Source of the DNA: Arthrobacter sp. UNC362MFTsu5.1
GTDB taxonomy: Bacteria; Actinomycetota; Actinomycetes; Actinomycetales; Micrococcaceae
Direction: 5' to 3'
DNA: 64,000 nucleotides
Assembly (NCBI RefSeq): GCF_000685965.1
Contig: NZ_JMLE01000015.1
Span: 1-64,000 of the forward strand
Each line of letters opens with the position of its first letter. Position 1 is the stretch's first letter. Below, piece after piece: positions 1 to 7,694 of this stretch. The notes below the pieces were generated by a model, which did no database searches, was not told the origin of the DNA, and was given only the letters and a program-made list of their open reading frames with translations. Made by a program: the position numbers and the translations under genes.

Positions 1-811
1 TAACTTCCGCATCCGCGTGGTGGCCGGCCCGGTCCAGGGCGAGCGTGATGATGGTCGCGGACCGCGACGCGACGGTCCCGGCTGCGACGGCGGCGGCGAG
101 TTCCGGCCGTTCCGGTGGTTGGGTGTGCCCGGTGATCCCGGTCCGCGGCAGTACCGCCCCGGCCAGCGCGAGCCGGCGGCGGGCTTCGCCGGCACCGATC
201 CGGAGCCGCAAACGGAGGAACTCGGTGGTGTTCCGGCAGCCGTCGTCCGCAGGGTCCGGTTCCGCGGGGACCGAAGCTTCGCCACTCACTGCCGTTTTGG
301 CAGCCTGGCTGGTGTCGATTTGGTTGGTGTCCGCTTCGCTGGTGGCCCAGCCGATGGGGCCTTGCACGGCGGTCGCTTCACCCCACCCGGTGGTCCAACC
401 AACCCCGGACCCCGAGCCAGCCCGCGCGGCAGCACTGGCCTCGCGCCGGGCCCGGTCCACGGCCCCGGCCGCAACGACCTGCATGTATTCCATATTCCGG
501 GAGAATTCCTCGAGCCCGGCGGCAAAGTCAGCCGCTTCCCGGAGGCCCATCATCCTGGCGTCCTGGACCGCCGTCGAACTGGCACGTTTGAACAGCTCAA
601 GGCTTCGGGCCAGATTACAGATGCTGCCGACGTCGGACGCTATGGGAGGCTGTTGGCATTCAACCCCCAGCAGGCCACCGGCCAGTTCAGTTGGCGGGAC
701 AGCGCGCAGGTTCCTCGTCGGCATCACCGGCGCCAGCGGCGGAAATGGACCGTCGGAAAACCACCCAAGGCGCGGGGCCTGGTTCGGGGTGAGTTCTCCA
801 ACGGCTTCCAT
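1..811 (-). CDS. DUF222 / HNH endonuclease family protein, N-terminal part (cut by window edge)
   Basis: Read on the minus strand from ATG at 811, the frame stays open for 270 codons to base 1 with no stop, so the 3' part lies outside the window. The product starts MEAVGELTPNQAPRLGW and later carries FLRLRLRIGAGEARRRLALA, followed by an LPRTGITG segment and an Ala-rich stretch. This Arg/Ala-rich helical arrangement is typical of the DUF222 region of the very abundant Micrococcaceae DUF222-HNH (13E12-like) proteins. The HNH nuclease motif would lie beyond the edge and is not seen. No clear ribosome binding site precedes the ATG. Codon use is regular (GC-rich third positions), unlike the plus-strand frames over the same bases. 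Family assignment is by motif memory; function in the cell is unknown. Confidence 0.8.
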   Translation of the reverse strand, partial: MEAVGELTPNQAPRLGWFSDGPFPPLAPVMPTRNLRAVPPTELAGGLLGVECQQPPIASDVGSICNLARSLELFKRASSTAVQDARMMGLREAADFAAGLEEFSRNMEYMQVVAAGAVDRARREASAAARAGSGSGVGWTTGWGEATAVQGPIGWATSEADTNQIDTSQAAKTAVSGEASVPAEPDPADDGCRNTTEFLRLRLRIGAGEARRRLALAGAVLPRTGITGHTQPPERPELAAAVAAGTVASRSATIITLALDRAGHHADAEV

Positions 812-1012
812 GGAATAACTCTGCCAGCGGGGTCTGACATTTAAGGTGGGGAACCCGAAATCCTCAATTCTGCAGACTCAGGAAACCTTGACCGAATCTT
901 GCAAAACGGTTGCGTGAACCTTTGGCGTCGTTGGGAAGAGTGGTCGCAGCCGGCGAAAACGCGGTGATAGCAAGCGGCCGGTCCATCGGGGCTGGCCCCA
1001 GCCGAAAAATAT

Positions 1013-1609
1013 GTGGGGGCGAAATTGTCTGAGGTTCTGAACGCAGAGGTCACGAGCAGCGAAGAGGGCGGTCTCAGCCGTCGCAGGATCGTCAAGGGTG
1101 CGGCCTGGTCTATGCCGGTTATTGCTGCCGCTATTGCGGCTCCGGCAGCGTCCGCGTCGGGTGGGACGACGACGCCGACATTATCTGTAGCATCGGGCGT
1201 CGCCGTCGGGATCAGCATTTCAAAGCAACAGGCACAGGGAGCTGGGGTTTTACGAACCGGGCAGGGCCCGCTTAACGTCGTTATTCGGAACACATCGGGT
1301 GGCACCGTGACAGGATCCATCGGAATCGTAGCGACTGTCGACACCGGAACGGTGGGAACTGGCCTTGCCGTCAAGACGTTGGACGGCGTCATCGTGGGTA
1401 CTCCATCCTTCAGCTCAAACCATGTTTCGACGTCAACTTTCTCCATCACCGGCGACCAGACGACGGAGCGTTCGATTTCCTTCTTTTACGTAGACGGCAC
1501 CGGAAAGGCTGCGCCGGTCGCGGGCCAGAAATACACATTCACTGTGACTTTCACCGTGGGGTCTGCGAGCTACGTCCTGCCCACCACTGTGACGATGACG
1601 ATCCCGTGA
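1013..1609 (+). CDS. Tat-type secreted protein of unknown function
   Basis: A 198-residue product with an N-terminal SRRRIVKGAAWSMPVIAAAI segment and a following APAASAS stretch. This is a twin-arginine signal (RRR, then a hydrophobic helix and an Ala-x-Ala type cleavage site near residue 49). The mature part is about 150 residues, rich in Thr, Val, Gly and Ser, and looks like a beta-sandwich; it has no Cys and no motif I recognise. The GTG at 1013 has no visible ribosome binding site; an in-frame TTG at 1025 sits 5 bases after GGGGG and may be the true start. The stop overlaps the GTG start of the PqqD-like gene by 4 bases (GTGA), so the two are probably translationally coupled. I infer that it could be the exported client of the downstream PqqD/HprK-like genes, but nothing in its sequence proves this. 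Confidence 0.75.
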   Translation: MGAKLSEVLNAEVTSSEEGGLSRRRIVKGAAWSMPVIAAAIAAPAASASGGTTTPTLSVASGVAVGISISKQQAQGAGVLRTGQGPLNVVIRNTSGGTVTGSIGIVATVDTGTVGTGLAVKTLDGVIVGTPSFSSNHVSTSTFSITGDQTTERSISFFYVDGTGKAAPVAGQKYTFTVTFTVGSASYVLPTTVTMTIP

Positions 1610-1884
1610 TCTACCACCGCAGCACCCTCGTCGCAGAAGTCCGCACCGAATCAACAGACCGTGTGGCCCTCCTCCACCTGGACGCAACACAGCCCGTGGT
1701 CCTCGAAGGCACTGCCGCAACGATCTGGGAACTGATCGACGGGCGTCGCGACCAGGCGGCCGTCATCGCCGAACTGGAAGCGACCTTTGAGGACGCGGCC
1801 GGCCAGCTGGCACAGCAGGTGGAAGATTTCCTGGCCAGCCTGGAAGCCCAGCGGCTAATCGAAGCTGCTGGCGTCCAAGGGTAA
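1606..1884 (+). CDS. PqqD-like peptide-binding (RRE) protein
   Basis: A 92-residue product with the size and pattern of stand-alone PqqD proteins: an N-terminal beta part (VALLHLDATQPVVLEGTAAT), then IWELIDGRRDQAAVIAELEA and a final helix ending FLASLEAQRLI. PqqD-type domains bind precursor peptides in RiPP pathways (the RiPP recognition element), but they also occur beside polysaccharide genes where their role is unclear. The GTG start overlaps the preceding stop. The following gene carries a second PqqD-like domain at its C terminus, which makes a shared function likely. There is no radical SAM, cyclodehydratase or lasso cyclase gene nearby, so this is not a classical PQQ or lasso locus. 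Confidence 0.75.
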   Translation: MIYHRSTLVAEVRTESTDRVALLHLDATQPVVLEGTAATIWELIDGRRDQAAVIAELEATFEDAAGQLAQQVEDFLASLEAQRLIEAAGVQG

Positions 1885-1926
1885 GTAGAAACGAAAAACC
1901 AACCGGCTGGACGGAAAGGGGGAGTC

Positions 1927-3174
1927 ATGAGCGGCGAGGACAACAATCACGGCGTGGATTCGCAGCTCGACTGGGACTTCTCCAGCGGCTGGGACGCCCG
2001 GCTCTTTGAGGACCTGCGCGGCGGCGGGGAACTGTTGAGCGTCGACGTCCTCGGCACCCAGTTCGCCATCCGCTGGGGCCGCTCGGTCACGCTCGAGCAG
2101 CAGCAGAGCATGCGCTCGGCCTGGTCGCGCTGTGCCGGGGCCGGGGCGCCGATGCTCCCGCCGCTCGCCAAGGAGCCCACGGAGTCCCTGCCGTACTCCG
2201 CTTCCGTTTCGTATTTGTCCCAAACGTACGACGGCGGGACGTTCCCTTTGCAGGCCGCCTCCTTTGAGGAGCTGGCTGAGAACCTCACCTCCCGGCTCAC
2301 GGTGGCCGCGATCCTGGAGAACGCCGGCGAGTTGATGATGCTCCACGCCTGCGGGGTGGCCTCTCCCGAGACCGGCGCCGTGGTGGCGCTCGTGGCCAAG
2401 TCGGGCACGGGCAAGACCACCGCCGCCTCGGTGCTGGCCGGGACGTACGGGTATGTCACGGACGAAACCGTGGCCATCGGCCCGGACGGTTCGGTGGTTC
2501 CGTACCCCAAGCCGCTGTCCGTGAAGCAGGGGCCCGGCGCACCCAAGCGCCAGGTTGGTCCCGACGAGCTCGGGCTCGTGCCCGTACCGGCCAAGCCCTT
2601 TATCCAGTCCATAGTGCTGCTCAACCGGGTCGAGCCGGACAAGGGCACACACCAGGAACCAACGCTCCACCAGCTCCCGTTGGCTGACGGGCTGCTGGCC
2701 TTGATCCCGGATTCGTCCTCGCAGGCCGAAATCGACGAGCCGCTGCAGTCGCTGTGCAGGCTGATCGACCGCGTCGGGGGAGTGTGGCAAGTGACGTACT
2801 CCGAAGCCGGGGACCTGCCCGCGGCCCTGGCACCGCTCTTCCGCAAGCAGCGCCGCTCGAAGCCAGTCTGGGAGACCCGCACGGCAGAGGAACCCGAATC
2901 GGGAGCCATCCCGGACGGCTGGATCCGCCGGGTGGAACCCAAGGATGCCGTGGCGGTCGACGGCGACCTGCTGGTGATGCTGGAAGCGGAGATCGTGCGG
3001 TTGAGCGGGATCGGGCCAGCCATCTGGGAGGCCACCGCCAGCGCCGTCCCGCTGGACCGGCTGACGGAACAAATAGGCGATGTGCACGGCCGGCCGGAGG
3101 ACTACCGGGCCGCCGTCGCCGCAGCCACCGGGCAGCTCATCGCCAAATCAGTCTTGGAACAGGGCGGCGAGTAA
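1927..3174 (+). CDS. HprK-like kinase with C-terminal PqqD-like domain
   Basis: A 415-residue product; ATG follows GGGGGAG at ideal distance. Residues about 135-200 hold the HPr kinase C-terminal-type core: LHACGV, the P-loop AKSGTGKTT (residues 157-165), then YVTDET (176-181), where D179-E180 occupy the place of the acidic pair of HprK. Residues about 325-410 resemble a PqqD domain (GIGPAIWEA, then two helices), so the protein looks like a kinase-RRE fusion. HprK-like kinases of this kind accompany some lasso-peptide clusters, where they phosphorylate the peptide, and some exosortase-linked EPS loci. Here it lies between a PqqD-like gene and a BY-kinase. I infer phosphorylation of a small exported protein or peptide; the substrate is unknown. 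It is not expected to act on HPr. Confidence 0.8.
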   Translation: MSGEDNNHGVDSQLDWDFSSGWDARLFEDLRGGGELLSVDVLGTQFAIRWGRSVTLEQQQSMRSAWSRCAGAGAPMLPPLAKEPTESLPYSASVSYLSQTYDGGTFPLQAASFEELAENLTSRLTVAAILENAGELMMLHACGVASPETGAVVALVAKSGTGKTTAASVLAGTYGYVTDETVAIGPDGSVVPYPKPLSVKQGPGAPKRQVGPDELGLVPVPAKPFIQSIVLLNRVEPDKGTHQEPTLHQLPLADGLLALIPDSSSQAEIDEPLQSLCRLIDRVGGVWQVTYSEAGDLPAALAPLFRKQRRSKPVWETRTAEEPESGAIPDGWIRRVEPKDAVAVDGDLLVMLEAEIVRLSGIGPAIWEATASAVPLDRLTEQIGDVHGRPEDYRAAVAAATGQLIAKSVLEQGGE

Positions 3175-3192
3175 CCGCCAGCCACGGTTGAA

Positions 3193-3267
3193 ACCGCCAC
3201 GCGGAGAACTGCCGCGCGGCAAACCACCACGCCGGAAACTACCGCGCGGAGAACCACTTCCTGGGAA
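3193..3267. repeat. Five degenerate 15-bp tandem repeats in an intergenic spacer
   Basis: Five consecutive 15-base units (3193-3207, 3208-3222, 3223-3237, 3238-3252, 3253-3267) follow the pattern ACyrCCrCGCssrrA, the first being ACCGCCACGCGGAGA. They fill half of the 158-base gap between the HprK-like and BY-kinase genes. The period is a multiple of three, but the kinase frame has already stopped at 3174. No protein is supported here. Confidence 0.75.
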
Positions 3268-3332
3268 ACCAGACGCAGTAACCCGGCAACGAAGACCGGC
3301 AGAGAAACATACACACTTGGAAGGAACCACCC

Positions 3333-4925
3333 ATGAGCGTCAACATTGCGGCCGGCGGAGATGCCCCTGCCGGCCTGGACCTGGCCGACTACCTGCGGGT
3401 GGTGCGGGTGTACTGGAAGGCAATCGTCGCCTTCACCCTGCTGGCCACGTTGACGGCGTTCGGCTGGACGGTCCTGCAGCCCAAGATCTACTCGTCCGAT
3501 TCCAGCGGCATTGTGGTCACGCCGGGCTCGGACAACGTGAGCCTTTCCCTCGCCGGGGACAGCCTGGCCAAGGCAAAGGTCAAGAACTACGAGTCCGTGG
3601 CCAAGTCCCGGCTCGTGGCAGACCGGGTGATCGCCTCCCTGGAGCTGAACACCACCGCAGATGCACTGCTCGGCACCATCAGCGTGAAGGTTCCGCTGGA
3701 TACCGCCGAGATCCGCGTGACGGCGCAGTCGCCCGATCCGGCGACCGCCCAGCGCGTGGCCGATGCCTGGGTCAACGGCCTTGCCGCGCAGGTGGAGGCG
3801 ATCGAAACCGCCACCCCGGAAACAACCACGCCCGACGCCGGGACGTCCAGTAACGCTCCCGCCGCCACTCCCGCTCCGGCCTCCGCCGTGCGGATCCTGC
3901 CGCTTGGCAAGGCGGTCCTCCCCACCAGCCCGGTGTCTCCGAACGTCAAGCTCACCCTCGCGCTGGGCGCCCTGATCGGACTGGCCCTCGGCGTGGCCTA
4001 CGCCCTGGTCCGCCGCCACCTGGACCGGCGCATCCGCAACGCCGCGGAAATCGAGCGGCTCTTCGAGGTCCCCGTGATCGGCACCCTCCCCGTGGACCAC
4101 CGCCTGGACGGCAAGAGCACCATCCTCGAAGCCGGCACTTTCGCGCAGCTCCACGAGCTTGGCGGCAGCGGAGCCATGGCCGAGGCCCTCCGCGAACTGC
4201 GCACCAACCTCAGCTTCCTGGACGTGGACCAGCCGCCGCGGATCATCGTGGTCACCAGCTCCATGCAGGCCGAAGGCAAGTCCACCGTCACCGCCAACCT
4301 CGCAGTAACCATGGCGGCCGCCGGCGAAAACGTTGTAGTGGTCGACGGCGACCTCCGCCGCCCCACGCTGGTGGACGTTTTCAATCTGGTTCCGGGAGTC
4401 GGGGTCACCGATGTTCTCACCGGCACCGCTGAGCTGGATGATGTCCTGCAGCCCTGGGGTGCCCTGCCCAACCTGTCCGTGCTGGGCTCCGGCCGTATCC
4501 CGCCGAACCCCAGCGAGCTGCTGGGCTCCCGGGCCATGAAGAACATGCTCAACGCCCTGGCCGAGAATGCCACGGTACTGATCGACGCCCCGCCGCTGCT
4601 CCCGGTCACGGACGCCGCGGTCCTCTCCCGCGTGGCCGACGGCGCCATCGTGGTGATCCGGACGGGCAAAACCACCCAAGAGCAGCTGGGCCAGTCACTG
4701 GGCAACCTCCAAAAGGTGAAGGGCCGCATCCTGGGTGCCGTCCTCAACTACGTGCCCACCAAGGGTACGGACGCCTACTCCTACTACGGGACCTACACCT
4801 CGGCACCGGAAGCCGCGGACGCGCCTGAATATGCGCACCCCGAAACGGAGCGCGCAGCCCACTGGGACACCCAAGCTGACGAGGTCCTGGAACCCCTGTC
4901 AGCCGGACGCCGCGTCAGGAACTAG
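3333..4925 (+). CDS. Wzz/BY-kinase: polysaccharide chain-length and tyrosine autokinase protein
   Basis: A 530-residue fusion of a Wzz-type chain-length domain and a bacterial tyrosine kinase, as in CpsC/CpsD or Wzc. The N-terminal membrane segment is IVAFTLLATLTAFGWTVL and the second is near residues 207-226 (LTLALGALIGLALGVAYALV), with the extracellular part between. The kinase has Walker A (QAEGKSTV, near 310), Walker A' (VVVVDGDLRRP, near 340) and Walker B (VLIDAPP, near 415). A C-terminal tyrosine group (DAYSYYGTY) is the probable autophosphorylation site. GGAAGGA precedes ATG. It is the first of two such proteins in the window; the other lies in the EPS locus at 29-30.6 kb. Its place after PqqD/HprK-like genes and before an NTP_transf_5-like gene suggests a role in a separate polymer or in linking a polymer to a protein. 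Confidence 0.9.
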   Translation: MSVNIAAGGDAPAGLDLADYLRVVRVYWKAIVAFTLLATLTAFGWTVLQPKIYSSDSSGIVVTPGSDNVSLSLAGDSLAKAKVKNYESVAKSRLVADRVIASLELNTTADALLGTISVKVPLDTAEIRVTAQSPDPATAQRVADAWVNGLAAQVEAIETATPETTTPDAGTSSNAPAATPAPASAVRILPLGKAVLPTSPVSPNVKLTLALGALIGLALGVAYALVRRHLDRRIRNAAEIERLFEVPVIGTLPVDHRLDGKSTILEAGTFAQLHELGGSGAMAEALRELRTNLSFLDVDQPPRIIVVTSSMQAEGKSTVTANLAVTMAAAGENVVVVDGDLRRPTLVDVFNLVPGVGVTDVLTGTAELDDVLQPWGALPNLSVLGSGRIPPNPSELLGSRAMKNMLNALAENATVLIDAPPLLPVTDAAVLSRVADGAIVVIRTGKTTQEQLGQSLGNLQKVKGRILGAVLNYVPTKGTDAYSYYGTYTSAPEAADAPEYAHPETERAAHWDTQADEVLEPLSAGRRVRN

Positions 4926-4928
4926 GCC

Positions 4929-5873
4929 ATGCAGAACCCGGCCGACGAAACGCAGCTGAGCATTCCCGAAGCCGTGCTCCTGGGGCATGCCCTGGTGCAG
5001 CGGGTGGCGGACAGCCGGGGGATCCGGGCATTCTTCATCAAAGGCCCTGCCAGCGTGGTCCAGGGGCTGCGCCTGCCCAAGATGTCCGTGGATGTTGACG
5101 TCTTTGTGGCCCCGGCGGACCTGGAAGCGTTACTCGGCGGCCTGCGGGAACGGGGCTGGCGGGAACGCCCGGTGGACCCGGACGAGCGCAGCTTTCCCCA
5201 CCACTCCGCCACCATCGATAATCCGTCCTGGCCCTGCTGCATCGACGTGCACTTCCGGTTTCCGGGCATGGAAGGCGCCCCGGGCGACTCCTTCGACGTG
5301 ATGTGGGCGCACACGGAGATCCTCGAACTTGCAGGGCAGGAGGTGCGGGTCCCGTCGAAGGCGCTGGGCATCCTCATCCTTGCCCTGCATGCCCTCCGCT
5401 CGCCCCATCTGCCCGCGTGCAGGCAGGAACTCGAGTTCCTGGCGGAGATCACGGGACAGGAAGAGCACATAGCTGCGGTCGTTTACATCGCCACGGCAAC
5501 CGGCTCCCTGGCCGCCATGCGCCCTTTCCTTGAGGATCTACTTCCGGAGCCGTCGCCGGTGGACTGGCCGGAGACGTCAACGGTATGGCGTAACCGCCTG
5601 GTGGCCAAGGAGCCGGGCAGCGCCCAGATTATTGCGATTCTTCAGGCTCCGCTGCGACACAAACCAAAGTTGCTCTTACGCGGGCTATTCCCAGCGCCTC
5701 AAGCGCACCTAGCCCGGAACATCTACGCGGACCTGTCATTCCGTGGCCGCCTGCGGCTTCACAAAGCCCGGTGGGTCCGGTTCCTGCGCTCGGTACCGAA
5801 GATCGTCAAGGACCTCAGCCAACTCCGCCGGCGTGGTCCAGCGGCCAAATCCGCAGGGCCACTTCACCGATAA
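4929..5873 (+). CDS. NTP_transf_5-like nucleotidyltransferase family protein
   Basis: A 314-residue product starting 3 bases after the BY-kinase stop. Residues 30-60 read FFIKGPASVVQGLRLPKMSV followed by DVDVFV. A Lys-Gly then a D-x-D pair is the pattern of the poorly described NTP_transf_5 family, distant relatives of the nucleotidyltransferase fold in which an acidic DxD binds metal and nucleotide. Members often sit beside PqqD- and HprK-like genes. The C terminus is basic (RLRLHKARWVRFLR). Its last 59 bases overlap the 3' end of the convergent signal peptidase gene. A nucleotidyl transfer to a peptide, sugar or lipid is the simplest guess; no substrate can be read from the sequence. Confidence 0.7.
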   Translation: MQNPADETQLSIPEAVLLGHALVQRVADSRGIRAFFIKGPASVVQGLRLPKMSVDVDVFVAPADLEALLGGLRERGWRERPVDPDERSFPHHSATIDNPSWPCCIDVHFRFPGMEGAPGDSFDVMWAHTEILELAGQEVRVPSKALGILILALHALRSPHLPACRQELEFLAEITGQEEHIAAVVYIATATGSLAAMRPFLEDLLPEPSPVDWPETSTVWRNRLVAKEPGSAQIIAILQAPLRHKPKLLLRGLFPAPQAHLARNIYADLSFRGRLRLHKARWVRFLRSVPKIVKDLSQLRRRGPAAKSAGPLHR

Positions 5874-6555
5874 CCTCGGAGGTCCCCACCGTCCGGACGC
5901 ACCCCGGCGAGTCGCCAGGAGATAAGCCCGACGACGGCGGGCCGGCCTGCGTCCGGCAGTCCACCACCGAGTCCGCTGAACCGGAGCGGTGGTCGCCCAG
6001 CATCACCAGCTGGCCCTCGGGGACAGTGAACGGCGGGAAGCAGCGGGCGGAACTGGGCACCGTGCTGCAGTCCAGCGACCCTGCCTGGAACGGGAAGTCC
6101 TGGTAGATATACGGCTCGTCCAGCGGCTGGCCGTCCACGCTGAGCCGGCCGTCGCTGCCGCAGCAGCTCACCGTCTGGCCGCCAACGGCGATCACCCGCT
6201 TTACCAGGAACTGTTCGTTGGAGACGCCGATCCCCGTCATATCGCCGAAGGCGCGTGCCACGGAACCCAGCCCGCCGTCGTCGTGCGCTGCTGTTTCGCG
6301 CTGCCAGGAGGCAGGGCGGGTGAACACCACCACGTCCCCCTGTCGCGGTGAGCTGCCCGCGTAGGCGAGGCGGTTGACCAGGATCCGGTCGCCGCCGCCC
6401 TGCGAGCCCTGCAGCGTCAGTTCCATGGACCCGGACGGCACCCGGTACACCTTGACCAGGAAAGCCTGGACCAAGGCGATGGCCAGCAGGGCAACCAGCA
6501 TATTGAGGGCAAGTAGGGCCCAGAGGGGGAGCTTCCTGCCAATGCCTGCGTTCAC
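5815..6555 (-). CDS. lepB: Type I signal peptidase (S26 family)
   Basis: A 246-residue membrane protease that removes signal peptides outside the membrane. After one N-terminal membrane helix (LWALLALNMLVALLAIALVQ) comes the box with the catalytic serine, VYRVPSGSMELTL, then RILVNRLAY, the catalytic-lysine box FLVKRVIAVGG and the late box VMLGDHRSGSADS. All conserved parts are present, so the enzyme should be active. There is only one membrane helix, as in many Gram-positive enzymes. It carries two Cys (SCCGSD) and two more (LDC, ARC). The 3' end overlaps the convergent NTP_transf_5-like gene by 59 bases. It may be a housekeeping enzyme or serve the neighbouring secreted protein; it is not a SipW-type (ER-type) enzyme because the Lys box is present. 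Confidence 0.92.
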   Translation of the reverse strand: MNAGIGRKLPLWALLALNMLVALLAIALVQAFLVKVYRVPSGSMELTLQGSQGGGDRILVNRLAYAGSSPRQGDVVVFTRPASWQRETAAHDDGGLGSVARAFGDMTGIGVSNEQFLVKRVIAVGGQTVSCCGSDGRLSVDGQPLDEPYIYQDFPFQAGSLDCSTVPSSARCFPPFTVPEGQLVMLGDHRSGSADSVVDCRTQAGPPSSGLSPGDSPGCVRTVGTSEVIGEVALRIWPLDHAGGVG

Positions 6556-6589
6556 GCCCCAAAACTACCCCACAAGACGCGCCGTGTGC

Positions 6590-6619
6590 TTGACGCATCT
6601 CACGGCTTCCGCATATCCT
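6590..6619 (+). promoter_or_regulatory. Promoter of the paa operon
   Basis: TTGACG (6590-6595), an 18-base spacer and TATCCT (6614-6619) give a good housekeeping-type promoter about 47 bases before the paaA start. The predicted transcription start falls inside the PaaR-like operator just downstream. Confidence 0.65.
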
Positions 6620-6638
6620 GAACGAACGGTCGGTAATT
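6617..6638 (+). promoter_or_regulatory. Putative PaaR-type operator
   Basis: Bases 6621-6636 read AACGAACGGTCGGTAA. As I recall it, the PaaR (TetR-family) site of actinobacteria has the core ACCG-NN-CG-NN-CGGT; this sequence matches with one mismatch in the first half. It touches the -10 box, so bound regulator would block initiation; release by phenylacetyl-CoA is what is known for this regulator type. The regulator gene itself is not in the window. Confidence 0.55.
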
Positions 6639-6665
6639 ATTTATCGGATATGCATAGGAGCAACC

Positions 6666-7694
6666 ATGGCATCGCAGACCCTGCAGTCAGTGCCCGCTGA
6701 AGGTACGCCGGGACGGCAAGAAATCAGCGCTGAAGAGGCAGCCCGGCACGAGGCAGAAGGTCAGGCGTACTTTGACCGTGTGATGGCGGAGGATTCGCGC
6801 ATCGAGCCGCGCGACTGGATGCCCGCGGCCTACCGCAAGACCCTCATCCGGCAGATCTCGCAGCACGCGCACTCGGAAATCATCGGCATGCAGCCGGAGG
6901 CCAACTGGATTTCCCGCGCCCCCAGCCTGAAGCGGAAGGCCATCCTCATGGCCAAGGTCCAGGACGAGGCCGGCCACGGCCTGTACCTGTACTCGGCAGC
7001 CGAGACCCTGGGCCAGCCGCGCGACCAGATGATGCAGGACCTGATGGACGGCAAGGCCAAGTACTCCTCCATCTTCAACTATCCCGCACGCACCTGGGCG
7101 GACATGGGAGCCATCGGCTGGATGGTGGACGGGGCCGCAATCGCCAACCAGGTTCCGCTGTGCCGCGCCTCTTTCGGCCCGTACGGCCGGGCGATGGTCC
7201 GCGTCTGCAAGGAAGAGTCCTTCCACCAGCGCCAGGGCTTCGAGATCCTGCTGGAACTCTCGCACGGCACCCCCGAGCAGAAGCAGATGGCCCAGGAGGC
7301 CGTGAACCGCTGGTACGCCCCGGCCCTGATGATGTTCGGCCCGCCGGATGACGATTCACCCAACTCCAAGCAGTCCATGGCGTGGAACATCAAGCGTTTC
7401 AGCAACGACGAGCTGCGCAACCGCTTCGTCGGCATGATGATGGAGCAGGTCAAGGTCCTGGACCTCACCCTCCCGGACAAGGACATCCGTTTCAACGAAG
7501 AAACCAAGAAATGGGAGCACGGCCCGCTGGACTGGGACGAGTTCCATGAGGTCCTGAAGGGCCGCGGCCCCTGCAACGCCCAGCGCCTGGAGCGTCGCCG
7601 CGAAGCACACGAGAACGGTACCTGGGTGCGCGAAGCCGCAGCGGCTTACGCAGCAAAGCAGGCCAAGAAGCAAGCAGAAGAGGAAGCAGCATGA
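6666..7694 (+). CDS. paaA: Phenylacetyl-CoA 1,2-epoxidase catalytic subunit PaaA
   Basis: A 342-residue di-iron monooxygenase subunit that epoxidises phenylacetyl-CoA, the first ring-activating step of aerobic phenylacetate degradation. Ferritin-like helices carry the iron ligands: [10 protein letters not shown] (Glu71), [12 protein letters not shown] (Glu101, His104) and [11 protein letters not shown] further on. Length and sequence agree well with PaaA throughout. It is first in a tight operon; its last bases overlap paaB (ATGA). An AGGAG-type site precedes the ATG. The C terminus has an Ala/Lys/Glu-rich tail ([16 protein letters not shown]). Confidence 0.97.
   Translation: MASQTLQSVPAEGTPGRQEISAEEAARHEAEGQAYFDRVMAEDSRIEPRDWMPAAYRKTLIRQISQHAHSEIIGMQPEANWISRAPSLKRKAILMAKVQDEAGHGLYLYSAAETLGQPRDQMMQDLMDGKAKYSSIFNYPARTWADMGAIGWMVDGAAIANQVPLCRASFGPYGRAMVRVCKEESFHQRQGFEILLELSHGTPEQKQMAQEAVNRWYAPALMMFGPPDDDSPNSKQSMAWNIKRFSNDELRNRFVGMMMEQVKVLDLTLPDKDIRFNEETKKWEHGPLDWDEFHEVLKGRGPCNAQRLERRREAHENGTWVREAAAAYAAKQAKKQAEEEAA

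Noticed and set aside
17..844. Two long plus-strand frames (275 and 257 codons) at the left edge
   Set aside because: Their products have no recognisable domain and Arg/Pro/Gly-rich composition. The minus strand over the same bases reads a DUF222 N terminus without a stop.
1855..3087. Minus-strand frame of 410 codons opposite the HprK-like gene
   Set aside because: Shadow of a real gene: the plus strand has a P-loop kinase core and a good ribosome site; the minus product has only Gly/Arg/His-rich composition.
3148..3330. 60-codon Gly/Arg/Ser-rich minus-strand frame over the 15-bp repeats
   Set aside because: The periodic peptide follows from the DNA repeat; no ribosome site, and it would run against the operon.
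3102..4679. Minus-strand frame of 525 codons opposite the BY-kinase
   Set aside because: Composition (Gly/His/Asp/Arg-rich, no hydrophobic core) is that of an antisense frame in GC-rich DNA.
1013..6555. Lasso-peptide or PQQ biosynthesis cluster
   Set aside because: PqqD- and HprK-like genes are present but there is no asparagine-synthetase-like cyclase, transglutaminase-like protease or radical SAM gene and no evident short precursor.
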